A DNA stretch of 64,000 bases from Falsihalocynthiibacter halioticoli (GTDB lineage: Bacteria; Pseudomonadota; Alphaproteobacteria; Rhodobacterales; Rhodobacteraceae), in contig NZ_JAOYFC010000002.1 in assembly GCF_025802015.1 (NCBI RefSeq), positions 806,001 to 870,000 on the forward strand. The letters are read 5' to 3'. The notes beneath the pieces are model-generated. The model ran no database searches, was not told the origin of the DNA, and was given only the letters and a program-made list of their open reading frames with translations. Made by a program: the position numbers and the translations under genes. This document shows positions 8,527-17,010 of this stretch, in pieces (the first letter of the stretch is position 1; each line of letters opens with the position of its first letter).

Positions 8527-9162
8527 ATGACCATCCAACTCTATTGTTTCGGTGAAAGCGGACACTCCTATAAAGCGGCACTCGCACTCGAGTTGTCTGG
8601 CCTAGAATGGGAGCCGAAATACGTTGATTTTTTCAACGGAGAGGCGCGCAGCCCAGAATACCTCAAAATCAATGCAATGGGGGAGTGCCCCGCAATCGTG
8701 GATGGCGATCTCTCGCTTTCTCAATCCGGCGTCATCATTGATTATATAACAGAAAAAACAGGAAAATTCGGCGGCAAGACGCCCGAAGAGAAACGCGAAG
8801 TTCTCCGCTGGGTTCTATGGGACAACCATAAACTTAGTGCGCAGCTTGGCCCGCTGCGTTTCATGATGAACTTCCTACCAGAAGAGAAGCGCAACCCTGA
8901 GGTGATCGCGTTCCTAACCGGCCGCACCCAAGCCGCGTTGAAAACGTTGGAATCAGCCCTTGAAGGCAAAGACTGGCTGGTTGGCGACGAAATCACAGCT
9001 GCTGACTTGAGCTGCTGTAGCTATCTCTTCTATCCCGAGCCGTTCGGTTTTACCCGCTCGGATTGGCCAAACATTGACACCTGGCTCGCTCGTATCGAGG
9101 CGCTGCCCGGCTACAAAATCCCTTACGATCTAATGCCCGGTTCGCCGGCAGATCGTGCCTAA
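8527..9162 (+). CDS. Glutathione S-transferase family protein
   Basis: Cytosolic protein of 211 aa. The N-terminal thioredoxin-like part (IQLYCFGESGHSYKAALALE, then INAMGECPAIVDGDLSLSQS with the cis-proline and the Gln-Ser glutathione contacts) is followed by an all-helical half with WLVGDEITAADLSCCSYLF. Ser9-Gly-His-Ser occupies the position of the usual catalytic Ser/Tyr. It lies inside the fatty-acid operon, 15 bp before the thiolase. A role in detoxifying reactive enals or epoxides formed during lipid oxidation is possible but inferred from position. Confidence 0.88.
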   Translation: MTIQLYCFGESGHSYKAALALELSGLEWEPKYVDFFNGEARSPEYLKINAMGECPAIVDGDLSLSQSGVIIDYITEKTGKFGGKTPEEKREVLRWVLWDNHKLSAQLGPLRFMMNFLPEEKRNPEVIAFLTGRTQAALKTLESALEGKDWLVGDEITAADLSCCSYLFYPEPFGFTRSDWPNIDTWLARIEALPGYKIPYDLMPGSPADRA

Positions 9163-9177
9163 GAAAAGGACAAACCC

Positions 9178-10389
9178 ATGACCGAAGCATATATCTATGA
9201 CGCAGTGCGATCGCCGCGGGGCAAAGGCCGCAAGGACGGCTCTTTGCACGAGGTTACATCGGTGCGCCTTTCGGCTCAGGTTCTGAACGCTGTCAAAGAG
9301 CGGAACGATCTTGATACGAAAGCCATCGAAGATGTGATCTGGGGCAACGTTACCCAAGTAAAAGAGCAAGGCGGCTGTCTTGCGCGGACTGCTGTCTTGG
9401 CAAGCGATTTTGACGAACAGGTTCCTGGCCTTTCGATCAACCGCTTCTGTGCCTCGGGCATGGAGGCCGTGAATCTCGCGGCCAACCAAATCAAAGGTGG
9501 CTCAGGCATGGCCTATGTCGCCGGTGGTGTTGAGATGATGGGCCGTGTTGCAATGGGCAGCGACGGTGCGGCAATTGCCGTTGATCCGTCTGTTGCAATG
9601 AATACCTATTTTGTGCCGCAAGGCATTTCGGCGGACATCATCGCGACAGAATACGGCTTCACCCGTGATCAGGCCGACGCGCTTGCCGTTGAAAGTCAGC
9701 GCCGCGCTGCCGAAGCGTGGGAAGACAAGCGCTTCGCAAAGTCGATCGTCGAGATAAAAGACCAGAATGGCCTAACCATTCTTGACCACGATGAGTACAT
9801 GCGCCCTGGTACCGATATGCAGGCTCTGGGCGCGCTCAACGCAAGTTTTCAGGCAATGGGCGAAGTAATGCCCGGCTTTGATAACGTCGCGCTGATGAAA
9901 TACCCGCACCTTGAGCGGATTAACCACATCCACCACGCAGGGAACTCCTCCGGTATTGTAGATGGTGCAGCCGCTGTGCTGATCGGCAACAAGGAATTCG
10001 GCGAGAAATACGGCCTCAAGCCGCGCGCGCGTATCCGCGCGACTGCGAAAATCGGCACCGATCCGACCATTATGCTCACCGGCCCAGTCCCTGTGACCGA
10101 GAAAATCCTTGCCGACAATGGCATGGACATCAGTGACATTGACCTCTTCGAAGTGAACGAAGCTTTTGCATCTGTGGTTCTGCGCTTCATGCAACGGTTC
10201 GACGTTGATCCATCCGTGGTGAACCCGAATGGCGGCTCAATCGCGATGGGTCACCCGCTCGGTGCGACCGGCGCGATTATCATCGGCACCCTGCTCGACG
10301 AGCTTGAGCGTCAGGACAAAGAAGTTGGTCTTGCAACGCTCTGTATCGCCTCTGGTATGGGCGCGGCCACAATCATTGAGCGGATGTAA
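9178..10389 (+). CDS. fadA: Acetyl-CoA C-acyltransferase (3-ketoacyl-CoA thiolase)
   Basis: Cleaves 3-ketoacyl-CoA to acetyl-CoA and a shortened acyl-CoA. The length of 403 aa is normal. The nucleophile is Cys91 in NRFCASGMEAVNLA, and the C-terminal half has NEAFASVVLRFM, NPNGGSIAMGHPLGATGA (active-site His) and CIASGMGAATIIERM (second Cys). It partners the FadJ-type protein encoded two genes downstream, as in a trifunctional beta-oxidation complex. The pairing with FadJ makes a degradative thiolase more likely than a PhaA-type biosynthetic one. Confidence 0.93.
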   Translation: MTEAYIYDAVRSPRGKGRKDGSLHEVTSVRLSAQVLNAVKERNDLDTKAIEDVIWGNVTQVKEQGGCLARTAVLASDFDEQVPGLSINRFCASGMEAVNLAANQIKGGSGMAYVAGGVEMMGRVAMGSDGAAIAVDPSVAMNTYFVPQGISADIIATEYGFTRDQADALAVESQRRAAEAWEDKRFAKSIVEIKDQNGLTILDHDEYMRPGTDMQALGALNASFQAMGEVMPGFDNVALMKYPHLERINHIHHAGNSSGIVDGAAAVLIGNKEFGEKYGLKPRARIRATAKIGTDPTIMLTGPVPVTEKILADNGMDISDIDLFEVNEAFASVVLRFMQRFDVDPSVVNPNGGSIAMGHPLGATGAIIIGTLLDELERQDKEVGLATLCIASGMGAATIIERM

Positions 10390-10420
10390 GCGGGAGCAAA
10401 GTCAACAACGGGAGGATACT

Positions 10421-10891
10421 ATGAGCAAAATTGACCTTGATAACATTTCAGAGCGCGCAGGCTCTATCTATCCCGGTCGGTATGCGGACGAAATGAAGGG
10501 GCGCTCCTCGCTGCGGATTGGCGCGGCGGGTGGCCTCACACAATTCGGCGCAAACCTCATTATCCTTCAACCGGGCGCGAAATCCTCGCTACGCCATTGG
10601 CATGTAAACGAGGATGAATTCGTAATGGTAACCGAAGGGGTGGTGCAGCTTGTCACGGACGAAGGCGAAACCGAGATGGGCGCAGGTGACTGTGCCGCAT
10701 TTCCCGCCAACGTCCCAAATGGGCATTGCTTCATCAACCGCTCCGGCTCCGAAGCCCGCTTTCTTGTTGTTGGTACATCTGCCCCCGAAGAAACCGCCTT
10801 CTACGCGGATATCGACATGAAATACACGCGGAAGAACGGCCAAAACAGCTTCACCCGCAAAGACGGCAGCCCTCTGCCCGACGATATCTAA
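10421..10891 (+). CDS. Cupin domain-containing protein
   Basis: A 156-aa single-domain cupin. ATG 10421 follows a GGGAGGA ribosome site. The first cupin motif reads SSLRHWHVNEDEFVMVTEG, with metal ligands H, H and E, and the second reads CAAFPANVPNGHCFINRSG, with the last histidine ligand. There is no signal peptide. Its substrate is unknown. It lies between thiolase and fadJ with short gaps (31 and 43 bp), so it is probably cotranscribed. It could be a metal-dependent isomerase or dioxygenase, or a sensor. Confidence 0.85.
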   Translation: MSKIDLDNISERAGSIYPGRYADEMKGRSSLRIGAAGGLTQFGANLIILQPGAKSSLRHWHVNEDEFVMVTEGVVQLVTDEGETEMGAGDCAAFPANVPNGHCFINRSGSEARFLVVGTSAPEETAFYADIDMKYTRKNGQNSFTRKDGSPLPDDI

Positions 10892-10934
10892 CGCACGTAA
10901 CACCGATCTACTCCACAGATTTGGGAGACTATAA

Positions 10935-13136
10935 ATGACTGATTTCACATCAAAAACCGACAAAGACGGCGTTGCCGTCATCACATGGGACGTTCCGGAA
11001 AAATCCATGAACGTATTGAACCTCGAAGGGTTCAAAGAACTTGACGAGGCCGTAGACGCAGCCCTTGCTGATGACGCCGTGAAAGGTATCGTTATCACTT
11101 CGGGCAAGCCAGACTTCGCAGGCGGCATGGACCTCAACGTGATCGCATCCATGAAGGACAACGCCGGCGACAATCCAGCCAAGGGCCTGTTTGACGGCCT
11201 AATGAACATGCACAAAGTGCTGCGCAAAATCGAGCGCGCCGGCATGGACCCGAAAACAAACAAAGGCGGCAAACCAATCGCTGCAGCCCTCCCCGGCACC
11301 GCACTTGGCATCGGTCTTGAACTACCTCTTTCGTGCCACCGCATTTTCGCGGCCGACAATCCAAAGGCCAAAATTGGCTTGCCGGAAATCATGGTCGGTA
11401 TCTTTCCTGGTGCGGGCGGTACAACACGCCTTGCCCGCAAGCTCGGCGCGATGGCGGCAAGCCCCTTCCTCCTCGAAGGCAAGCTCTCTGATCCGCAGAA
11501 GGCCAAAGCAGGCGGAATTATCGACGAGGTTGTTCCTGCAGATGAATTGCTTGAGAAAGCCAAAGCGTGGGTTCTTTCGGCGACTGATGCCGATATTCTC
11601 AAACCATGGGATGCCAAAGGATACAAAATGCCAGGTGGCGCGCCCTACCACCCTGCGGGCTTTATGACGTTCGTTGGTGCATCCGCCATGGTAAACAGCA
11701 AAACCAAAGGCGTTTACCCAGCAGCCAAGGCTCTACTCTCTGCTGTTTACGAAGGTGCATTGGTTCCGTTTGATACCGCCCTCAAGATCGAGGCTCGCTG
11801 GTTTACTTCGGTTCTGATGAACCCAAGCTCCAGCGCAATGATCCGCAGCCTTTTCGTCAACAAAGAAGCGCTCGAAAAAGGTGCGGTACGCCCTGCAGAT
11901 GTGGCGGACCAGCGTGTGAAGAAAGTTGGCGTCCTTGGTGCTGGCATGATGGGCGCAGGGATTGCGCTTGTATCTGCCAAGGCAGGGATCGAAGTTGTCT
12001 TGCTCGACCAGGACCAATCCGCTGCGGATCGTGGCAAAGCCTATTCCGAAACCTACATGGACAAAGGCATTTCCCGTCGCAAAGCCACAGAAGAGCAGAA
12101 AGAAGCCCTTCTATCGCGCATCACAGCAACCACGGACTACAACGCGCTTGCTGACTGTGATCTGATTATTGAAGCCGTTTTCGAAGATACAAAGGTTAAG
12201 GCAGACGTGACAGCAAAGGTCGAAGCTGTGATCTCTGAGGACTGCATTTTCGCAACCAACACGTCTACCCTGCCGATCACCGAATTGGCCAAAGCCAGCA
12301 AGGCGCAAGATCGCTTTATCGGCATCCACTTCTTCTCTCCAGTCGAGAAAATGCTGTTGGTTGAGATCATCAAAGGGGCAAAAACCGGTGATCGCGCAGT
12401 TGCGAAAGCGCTCGACTACACGCGTCAAATCCGCAAGACACCAATCGTCGTGAACGACGCGCGGTTCTTCTATGCTAACCGTTGCATTATCCCTTACCTC
12501 AACGAAGGTATTCGGATGGTTTCGGAAGGTGTTGCACCGGCGCTGGTTGAGAATGCCGCGAAGCTGGTTGGCATGCCACTTGGCCCGCTCCAACTTGCAG
12601 ATGAAACATCGATCGACCTCGGCGTAAAAATTGCCAAGGCTACGATGGCAGCAATGGGTGATGACTATACCGACCACGCATCCTCAGACTTGCTGTTCTG
12701 GCTTGCTGACGAGGGCCGACTTGGCCGCAAAGCCAAGGCTGGGTTCTACAACTACGACGAAAAAGGCAAACGCCAAGGATTCTGGGAAGGGCTTGCCGAG
12801 AAACACCCGCATGCGGAAACCCAGCCGGAACTCACCGAAGTCCAACATCGCCTTTTGATGACACAGGTGCTTGAGGCCGTTCGCGCGCTTGAGGAGAATG
12901 TGTTGATGGATATTCGCGAGGGCGACGTTGGCGCAATCCTAGGCTGGGGCTTTGCGCCTTGGTCCGGTGGTCCGTTTAGCTGGCTCGATATCATTGGCGC
13001 TGAACGCGCTGTTGAGATTTGTGATGCACTTACCGAAAAGCACGGCGATCGCTTCACAACACCAGCACTCCTGCGCGAAATGGCGAAAAACGGCGAAACA
13101 TTCTATGGCCGTTTCGGCTCCCAGAAAGCCGCTTAA
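10935..13136 (+). CDS. fadJ: Bifunctional enoyl-CoA hydratase / 3-hydroxyacyl-CoA dehydrogenase (FadJ-type)
   Basis: Fatty oxidation alpha subunit of 733 aa. The crotonase domain (about 1-190) carries the oxyanion-hole stretch GKPIAAALPGTALGIGLELP and the catalytic region PEIMVGIFPGAGGTTRLARK. The NAD-binding domain begins near residue 325 with VGVLGAGMMGAGIALVSAKA, followed by FIGIHFFSPVEKMLLVEIIKG and two C-terminal 3HCDH domains ending near FAPWSGGPFSWLD. Together with the thiolase and dehydrogenase in this operon it completes the beta-oxidation cycle. A terminator hairpin follows immediately. Confidence 0.95.
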   Translation: MTDFTSKTDKDGVAVITWDVPEKSMNVLNLEGFKELDEAVDAALADDAVKGIVITSGKPDFAGGMDLNVIASMKDNAGDNPAKGLFDGLMNMHKVLRKIERAGMDPKTNKGGKPIAAALPGTALGIGLELPLSCHRIFAADNPKAKIGLPEIMVGIFPGAGGTTRLARKLGAMAASPFLLEGKLSDPQKAKAGGIIDEVVPADELLEKAKAWVLSATDADILKPWDAKGYKMPGGAPYHPAGFMTFVGASAMVNSKTKGVYPAAKALLSAVYEGALVPFDTALKIEARWFTSVLMNPSSSAMIRSLFVNKEALEKGAVRPADVADQRVKKVGVLGAGMMGAGIALVSAKAGIEVVLLDQDQSAADRGKAYSETYMDKGISRRKATEEQKEALLSRITATTDYNALADCDLIIEAVFEDTKVKADVTAKVEAVISEDCIFATNTSTLPITELAKASKAQDRFIGIHFFSPVEKMLLVEIIKGAKTGDRAVAKALDYTRQIRKTPIVVNDARFFYANRCIIPYLNEGIRMVSEGVAPALVENAAKLVGMPLGPLQLADETSIDLGVKIAKATMAAMGDDYTDHASSDLLFWLADEGRLGRKAKAGFYNYDEKGKRQGFWEGLAEKHPHAETQPELTEVQHRLLMTQVLEAVRALEENVLMDIREGDVGAILGWGFAPWSGGPFSWLDIIGAERAVEICDALTEKHGDRFTTPALLREMAKNGETFYGRFGSQKAA

Positions 13137-13145
13137 AAACGAAGA

Positions 13146-13177
13146 AACGGCGCGTTGCCCTGCATCAACGCGCCGTT
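13146..13177 (+). terminator. Hairpin terminator after fadJ
   Basis: A perfect 12-bp stem (AACGGCGCGTTG paired with CAACGCGCCGTT) with an 8-nt loop begins 9 bp after the fadJ stop. The T-run is short (TTCTT). It probably ends the beta-oxidation transcript and may also serve the convergent Hint gene. Confidence 0.7.
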
Positions 13178-13206
13178 CTTAAATAGATCAAATCGCTATA
13201 GAGCGC

Positions 13207-13863
13207 TCAAGCGGCGAAACGGCCCCCATCAACCAGGTCCGCGGCGTCTTCCATAGCAATTGCACTTGCCAATTTCTTGGCTTCAGACATGGGCAGGGCC
13301 TCGTAGGCAGGCTGATCTGCACCTGCCACCTGAACGATGTCCACTTTTTGCCTTTTGGGGCAAAAAAACAATGCGCCGACATTGGCAAAAACCACTTCGT
13401 CACGCGCAAATTCCAAGGTTACCACTTCGGGGCAAAGCTCCGGAGCGGACCGTTCGATGCCACGAATGCCTTCGAGAGCCAAGGCGGGCAACAAAACGAA
13501 CGGGTCGCCATACAGATTTTCGGCTGTATCGCTTTCGACCATCACATGTTGCGATGGCAGTAGAAAAATCTCTTCTCGGTTGCCAAGCGCCTCTGCCGGA
13601 ACGCGCAACAAGAATGAGTTTTCATCAGCGGAGAATTTCTGGCGGGTAATTGCAAGCACTTCCTGCAAACCACCATCAAACGTCAGAACCTTGTCACCAA
13701 CAGTGATATTCTGAACTGGGCTCCATCCCCGGCTCGTCGCAACTTTGGTGCCTGACATTATCCCCGGATTATTGACGGAACACAGATCAGCATCACGAGC
13801 GCCGGAAACTGCACCAGCAGCCTTCCTAACTCTGTTCATTACTGCGTTTCCAAGTCCGAGCAT
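13207..13863 (-). CDS. Hint-domain protein
   Basis: A 218-aa protein with a Hint (hedgehog/intein-like) domain, widespread in Rhodobacteraceae. The block GTKVATSRGWSPVQNITVGDKVLTFDGGLQ matches the start of such domains, and LPSQHVMVESDTAENLYGDP the later conserved His region. The catalytic Cys of true inteins is not at the domain start; VNNPGIMSGTKV precedes it, with a Cys five residues before. Autoprocessing activity is therefore doubtful. No signal peptide or calcium-binding repeats are present. The role is unknown. It stands alone, convergent with fadJ. Confidence 0.8.
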   Translation of the reverse strand: MLGLGNAVMNRVRKAAGAVSGARDADLCSVNNPGIMSGTKVATSRGWSPVQNITVGDKVLTFDGGLQEVLAITRQKFSADENSFLLRVPAEALGNREEIFLLPSQHVMVESDTAENLYGDPFVLLPALALEGIRGIERSAPELCPEVVTLEFARDEVVFANVGALFFCPKRQKVDIVQVAGADQPAYEALPMSEAKKLASAIAMEDAADLVDGGRFAA

Positions 13864-14376
13864 TCGGGTTCTCCGTTTTCGTTACATCGGGCGTTGCTGC
13901 TGTGTGCGGGCAGCTTTTGCCGTCGACTTAACCAATTAGATTGATTCTTTCGTTCAGATCGCGTCGAGATTTGGGCAAAAATTTGTCAGAGTTTCCCGTG
14001 AGAAGACAAAAGGAGCAGACAGGAGTTATTGACTCCGAGAAATGGAAAAAATGCACATTTTTCGTTCATTTAGCGGGCTTTTTTGGGTGAAAATTTTGTG
14101 GAATTTCGTTCGTTATCCGTCCGGACATGTCCTTTTAGGCAGGTGCACTCTATCCGAAAGAGCCAATTTGGAGCGAATCTGTATGAGAAGACCTGTCCTT
14201 TTCGGTAGGTTGACCCAAGTTTTTGAGCAAATGTGGCAAAGCCTGACGTTGGGTAAACTTGATCTTAAGTTTCGTGACCACAATTGTCGTTTGGCGCATG
14301 TGTGAACTGGTTCTTGTTGCGGAAGGGCTGCTCCGCTAATCTCACTTCATATTCATAAGAACCGAGCAGTAAATTA
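13864..14376 (+). other. 513-bp intergenic region with an imperfect direct repeat
   Basis: No convincing gene. One open frame of 87 codons (14042-14305) has a weak ribosome site and an unremarkable composition. The region holds promoter material for the flanking divergent genes and a pair of 20-bp direct repeats, listed separately. An AT-rich half-site TTAACCAATTAG (near 13929-13940) resembles half of a CtrA box, but the second half is poor. Confidence 0.6.
14125..14210 (+). repeat. Pair of 20-bp imperfect direct repeats
   Basis: Copy 1 at 14125-14144 reads ACATGTCCTTTTAGGCAGGT. Copy 2 at 14191-14210 reads ACCTGTCCTTTTCGGTAGGT. They match at 17 of 20 positions and start 66 bp apart, close to six helical turns. 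Copy 1 overlaps the palindrome GGACATGTCC. This layout suits two operators bound by the same protein on one DNA face, upstream of the gene starting at 14377. The regulator is unknown. Confidence 0.65.
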
Positions 14377-15390
14377 ATGACCGCACTTTCCGAGTACGAA
14401 CGGTTGGAAACAGAAGGGCTGTGGCGCGAAACGCCCGATGCCCAACTTAGGCGCGTCATTGTGAGCGTTGGGGACACCACGCTCGTTCTAACTGGAAACG
14501 CAGACACACCATTGGCGCACTGGTCGCTTCCTGCGATTGTCAGACTGAATCCTGGTGAACACCCTGCTGTCTTTTCCCCGAGCGCCGACGGCGATGAAAC
14601 GCTTGAGATCGACGAAGAGCTTGTTGTTACCGCGATTGAACGTGTGAAGCGCGCCATTGATCGGCGCCGCTCGCAGCCTGGGCGGTTGCGGTTAATTCTG
14701 ACGGTCGCCTCACTTACCGCCGTCATTGCGCTCAGCGTGTTTTGGCTTCCGCAGGCGTTGGTCGGGTATGCAGCGCGCATAACGCCGGAAATCAAACGTG
14801 CAGAGATCGGAGAAAGCCTTCTCACGCAAATCCGTCGCGTTACGGGGCCTCTATGTTCGCAACCCGAAGCAAATCGGGCCTTGGCACAAATAGCAGCCCG
14901 TCTCGGAATAGAAACCGAACGACTTATTGTTGTACGTTCCGGCGTCGCGACGACAAAGCACCTACCCGGCGGATTTATCCTCTTGAACAGCAGCCTCGTT
15001 GAAGACACCGAAGACCCGAACGTCGTCGCGGGATATATTATCGCGGAACAACAGCGTGCCGCTCAAGACGATCCGCTCGTAGCGTTGTTTTCAGACGCTG
15101 GTGTCACGAGCACCGCGCGCTTCCTGACTTCCGGTCAGATACCCGTTGAAGCGCTCACAGACTACTCCGAGACGCTCCTCACACTTCCGATGGAAGAGCC
15201 GCACATCGAACCGTTGCTGGATCGGTTCCGTACGGCCAACATCCCAGCAACGCCTTATGCCTATGCGCTTGATATCTCTGGCGAAACAACCTTGCACTTG
15301 ATTGAAGCGGACCCAGTCGCGATGACGGCTTACGTACCGATCCTAAGCGACGGAGAATGGGTCGCGCTGCAGGAAATCTGTCAGGGTTAA
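14377..15390 (+). CDS. Membrane protein with an M48-like domain lacking the zinc-binding histidines
   Basis: A 337-aa protein: an N-terminal soluble region of about 100 residues, one membrane helix near 104-124, then a domain resembling M48 peptidases. The stretch HLPGGFILLNSSLVEDTEDP (195-214) parallels the M48 'LPGGyi...gLl' strand. Where the family has HExxH, this protein has A223-E-Q-Q-R227, so both histidine ligands are gone and only the glutamate remains. It therefore looks catalytically dead, perhaps a binding or regulatory relative. The assignment to M48 rests on pattern recognition, not on a search. The gene ends 4 bp from the convergent upp gene. Confidence 0.7.
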   Translation: MTALSEYERLETEGLWRETPDAQLRRVIVSVGDTTLVLTGNADTPLAHWSLPAIVRLNPGEHPAVFSPSADGDETLEIDEELVVTAIERVKRAIDRRRSQPGRLRLILTVASLTAVIALSVFWLPQALVGYAARITPEIKRAEIGESLLTQIRRVTGPLCSQPEANRALAQIAARLGIETERLIVVRSGVATTKHLPGGFILLNSSLVEDTEDPNVVAGYIIAEQQRAAQDDPLVALFSDAGVTSTARFLTSGQIPVEALTDYSETLLTLPMEEPHIEPLLDRFRTANIPATPYAYALDISGETTLHLIEADPVAMTAYVPILSDGEWVALQEICQG

Positions 15391-15394
15391 CGCC

Positions 15395-16027
15395 CTATTT
15401 AGTGCCGAACATCCGATCACCAGCATCCCCCAAGCCAGGAACGATATAGCCTTTATCGTTCAGGCGTTCGTCCAGAGACGCCGTGACAATCGGGACATCA
15501 GGATGCGCTTCTTTCATGCGCTCCACGCCCTCCGGCGCGGCCAGAAGACACAAGAAGCGAATGTTTTTGGCGCCCGCTTTCTTTAGCAGATCAATCGCAG
15601 CCACCGAGGAGTTACCAGTGGCAAGCATCGGATCTACGGCGATGACAAGCCGATCTTCAAGCTCTGTCGGAACCTTGAAATAATACTGAACCGGTTCGAG
15701 CGTTTCTTCATCACGATAGAGGCCAACAAACCCCACACGCGCGGAAGGGATGAGCTCCAGAACCCCATCAAGCAATCCGTTGCCCGCACGCAGGATCGAA
15801 ATAAGCGCCAGCTTCTTCCCGTCAAGAACTGGTGCCTCCATGTCTTGCATCGGCGTTGTGATCGTTTTGGTGGTCATCGCCAGCCCGCTGGTCACCTCAT
15901 AGGCAAGCAACTGGCTGATTTCGCGGAGCAACTGGCGGAATACTGCGGTCGAGGTTTTCTCTTCGCGCATGAGCGTCAGCTTATGTTGCACGAGGGGGTG
16001 TTCGACGACTGTGAGATGCTGGCTCAT
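15395..16027 (-). CDS. upp: Uracil phosphoribosyltransferase
   Basis: Converts uracil and PRPP to UMP in the cytosol. The 210-aa length and order of motifs are standard: the N-terminal HLTVVEHPLVQHKLTLMR, ILRAGNGLLDGVLELIPSAR, the PRPP site VIAVDPMLATGNSSVAAIDL, and the uracil-binding end DERLNDKGYIVPGLGDAGDR. It is the last gene of the nucleoside salvage operon and overlaps add by 4 bp (ATGA). It closes the route from cytidine and uridine-type nucleosides to UMP. Confidence 0.97.
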   Translation of the reverse strand: MSQHLTVVEHPLVQHKLTLMREEKTSTAVFRQLLREISQLLAYEVTSGLAMTTKTITTPMQDMEAPVLDGKKLALISILRAGNGLLDGVLELIPSARVGFVGLYRDEETLEPVQYYFKVPTELEDRLVIAVDPMLATGNSSVAAIDLLKKAGAKNIRFLCLLAAPEGVERMKEAHPDVPIVTASLDERLNDKGYIVPGLGDAGDRMFGTK

Positions 16028-17010
16028 GCGGCCTCCAATTTCTTTTCGATTTCACTTCGCGTTTCTTCGGAGCAGAACGCCGAGGAGATCGCGCTTTTGT
16101 TCAATTCACGGAAAATGCTTTCGTCCCAACCGAATGTTTTGTTGAGCATATCATATTCGTTTTTCATCGTTGTGTGAAAGAAGGGTGGATCATCTGTGGA
16201 AACAGAGACTGTGACACCTGATTTGCGCAACAGATCAATCGGATGCTTATCCCACGATGAATAGACGCCCAGCGCGACGTTAGAACCAGGGCAAACTTCA
16301 AGCGCAACACCCTTGTCTTTGATCTCGCGGATCAGGTCTGCGTCTTCTATCGCTCTTACGCCATGACCAACTCGCTTGATGCCAAGGTCGCGGATGGACG
16401 CGCGAACTTCGTCCGGTCCATTCCATTCGCCCGCGTGCGACGTGAGCTGCAACTTGGCTTCTCTCGCCATATCAAAGGCATAAGCATAATCCTTGGGCTC
16501 TCCGTATTTCTCGTCTCCGCCCATGCCAAAACCAACAACCCAATCGCCTGCGGTCTCTGCTGCGCAGAGGGCGGTTTTGCGAGATTGGTCGGCGCCAAAG
16601 TGCCGAACCGCGGTTACGATACCCCGCAGAGTTACACCAAGATCGCGCTCGGCGGCATCCGCAGCTTCCTGAATTGCGTGCAGATACTCTTTCCACGCGG
16701 CCACATCTCCGCCACCGCAGAAGTCCGGCGCGAGGAACGTTTCGGCATAAACGACTCCGTTCGCGGCACACTCCTCGAGAACGGCCGTGGTAAGGCGCGC
16801 GAAATCCTGCGGTGTTTGCAGGCAGGCGGTTGCGGCTTCATAGACTTTCAGGAAATCCCAAAAATCCTTGTATTGATAGTGGCCGTCGTCATCAAAAACG
16901 CCTTCAAGCGGCACGCCTTTTTCTTGCGCTAAGCCGCGAATAAATGTGGGGGGAGCTGCGCCCTCCAGATGAAGATGAAGCTCGACTTTTGGTAGCTCTA
17001 GTATGCTCAT
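16024..17010 (-). CDS. add: Adenosine deaminase
   Basis: Deaminates adenosine or deoxyadenosine to inosine. ATG 17010 gives 328 aa; a longer frame starts at a non-ATG codon inside deoB and is rejected. The metal site HxH is in VELHLHLEGA, the HAGE motif in LTSHAGEWNGPDEV, GVRAIED in the middle, and the Asp pair in VSTDDPPFFHT. It overlaps deoB by 4 bp and upp by 4 bp. Within the operon it supplies inosine for purine salvage. Some relatives deaminate adenine instead, but the residues seen favour adenosine. Confidence 0.93.
   Translation of the reverse strand: MSILELPKVELHLHLEGAAPPTFIRGLAQEKGVPLEGVFDDDGHYQYKDFWDFLKVYEAATACLQTPQDFARLTTAVLEECAANGVVYAETFLAPDFCGGGDVAAWKEYLHAIQEAADAAERDLGVTLRGIVTAVRHFGADQSRKTALCAAETAGDWVVGFGMGGDEKYGEPKDYAYAFDMAREAKLQLTSHAGEWNGPDEVRASIRDLGIKRVGHGVRAIEDADLIREIKDKGVALEVCPGSNVALGVYSSWDKHPIDLLRKSGVTVSVSTDDPPFFHTTMKNEYDMLNKTFGWDESIFRELNKSAISSAFCSEETRSEIEKKLEAA

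Noticed and set aside
13929..13946. CtrA binding site candidate near the Hint gene
   Set aside because: Only one half-site (TTAACC) fits; the second half reads GATT rather than TTAA.
14042..14305. 87-codon open frame in the 513-bp gap
   Set aside because: Weak ribosome site, no recognisable features, and it covers the direct repeats; more likely noncoding.
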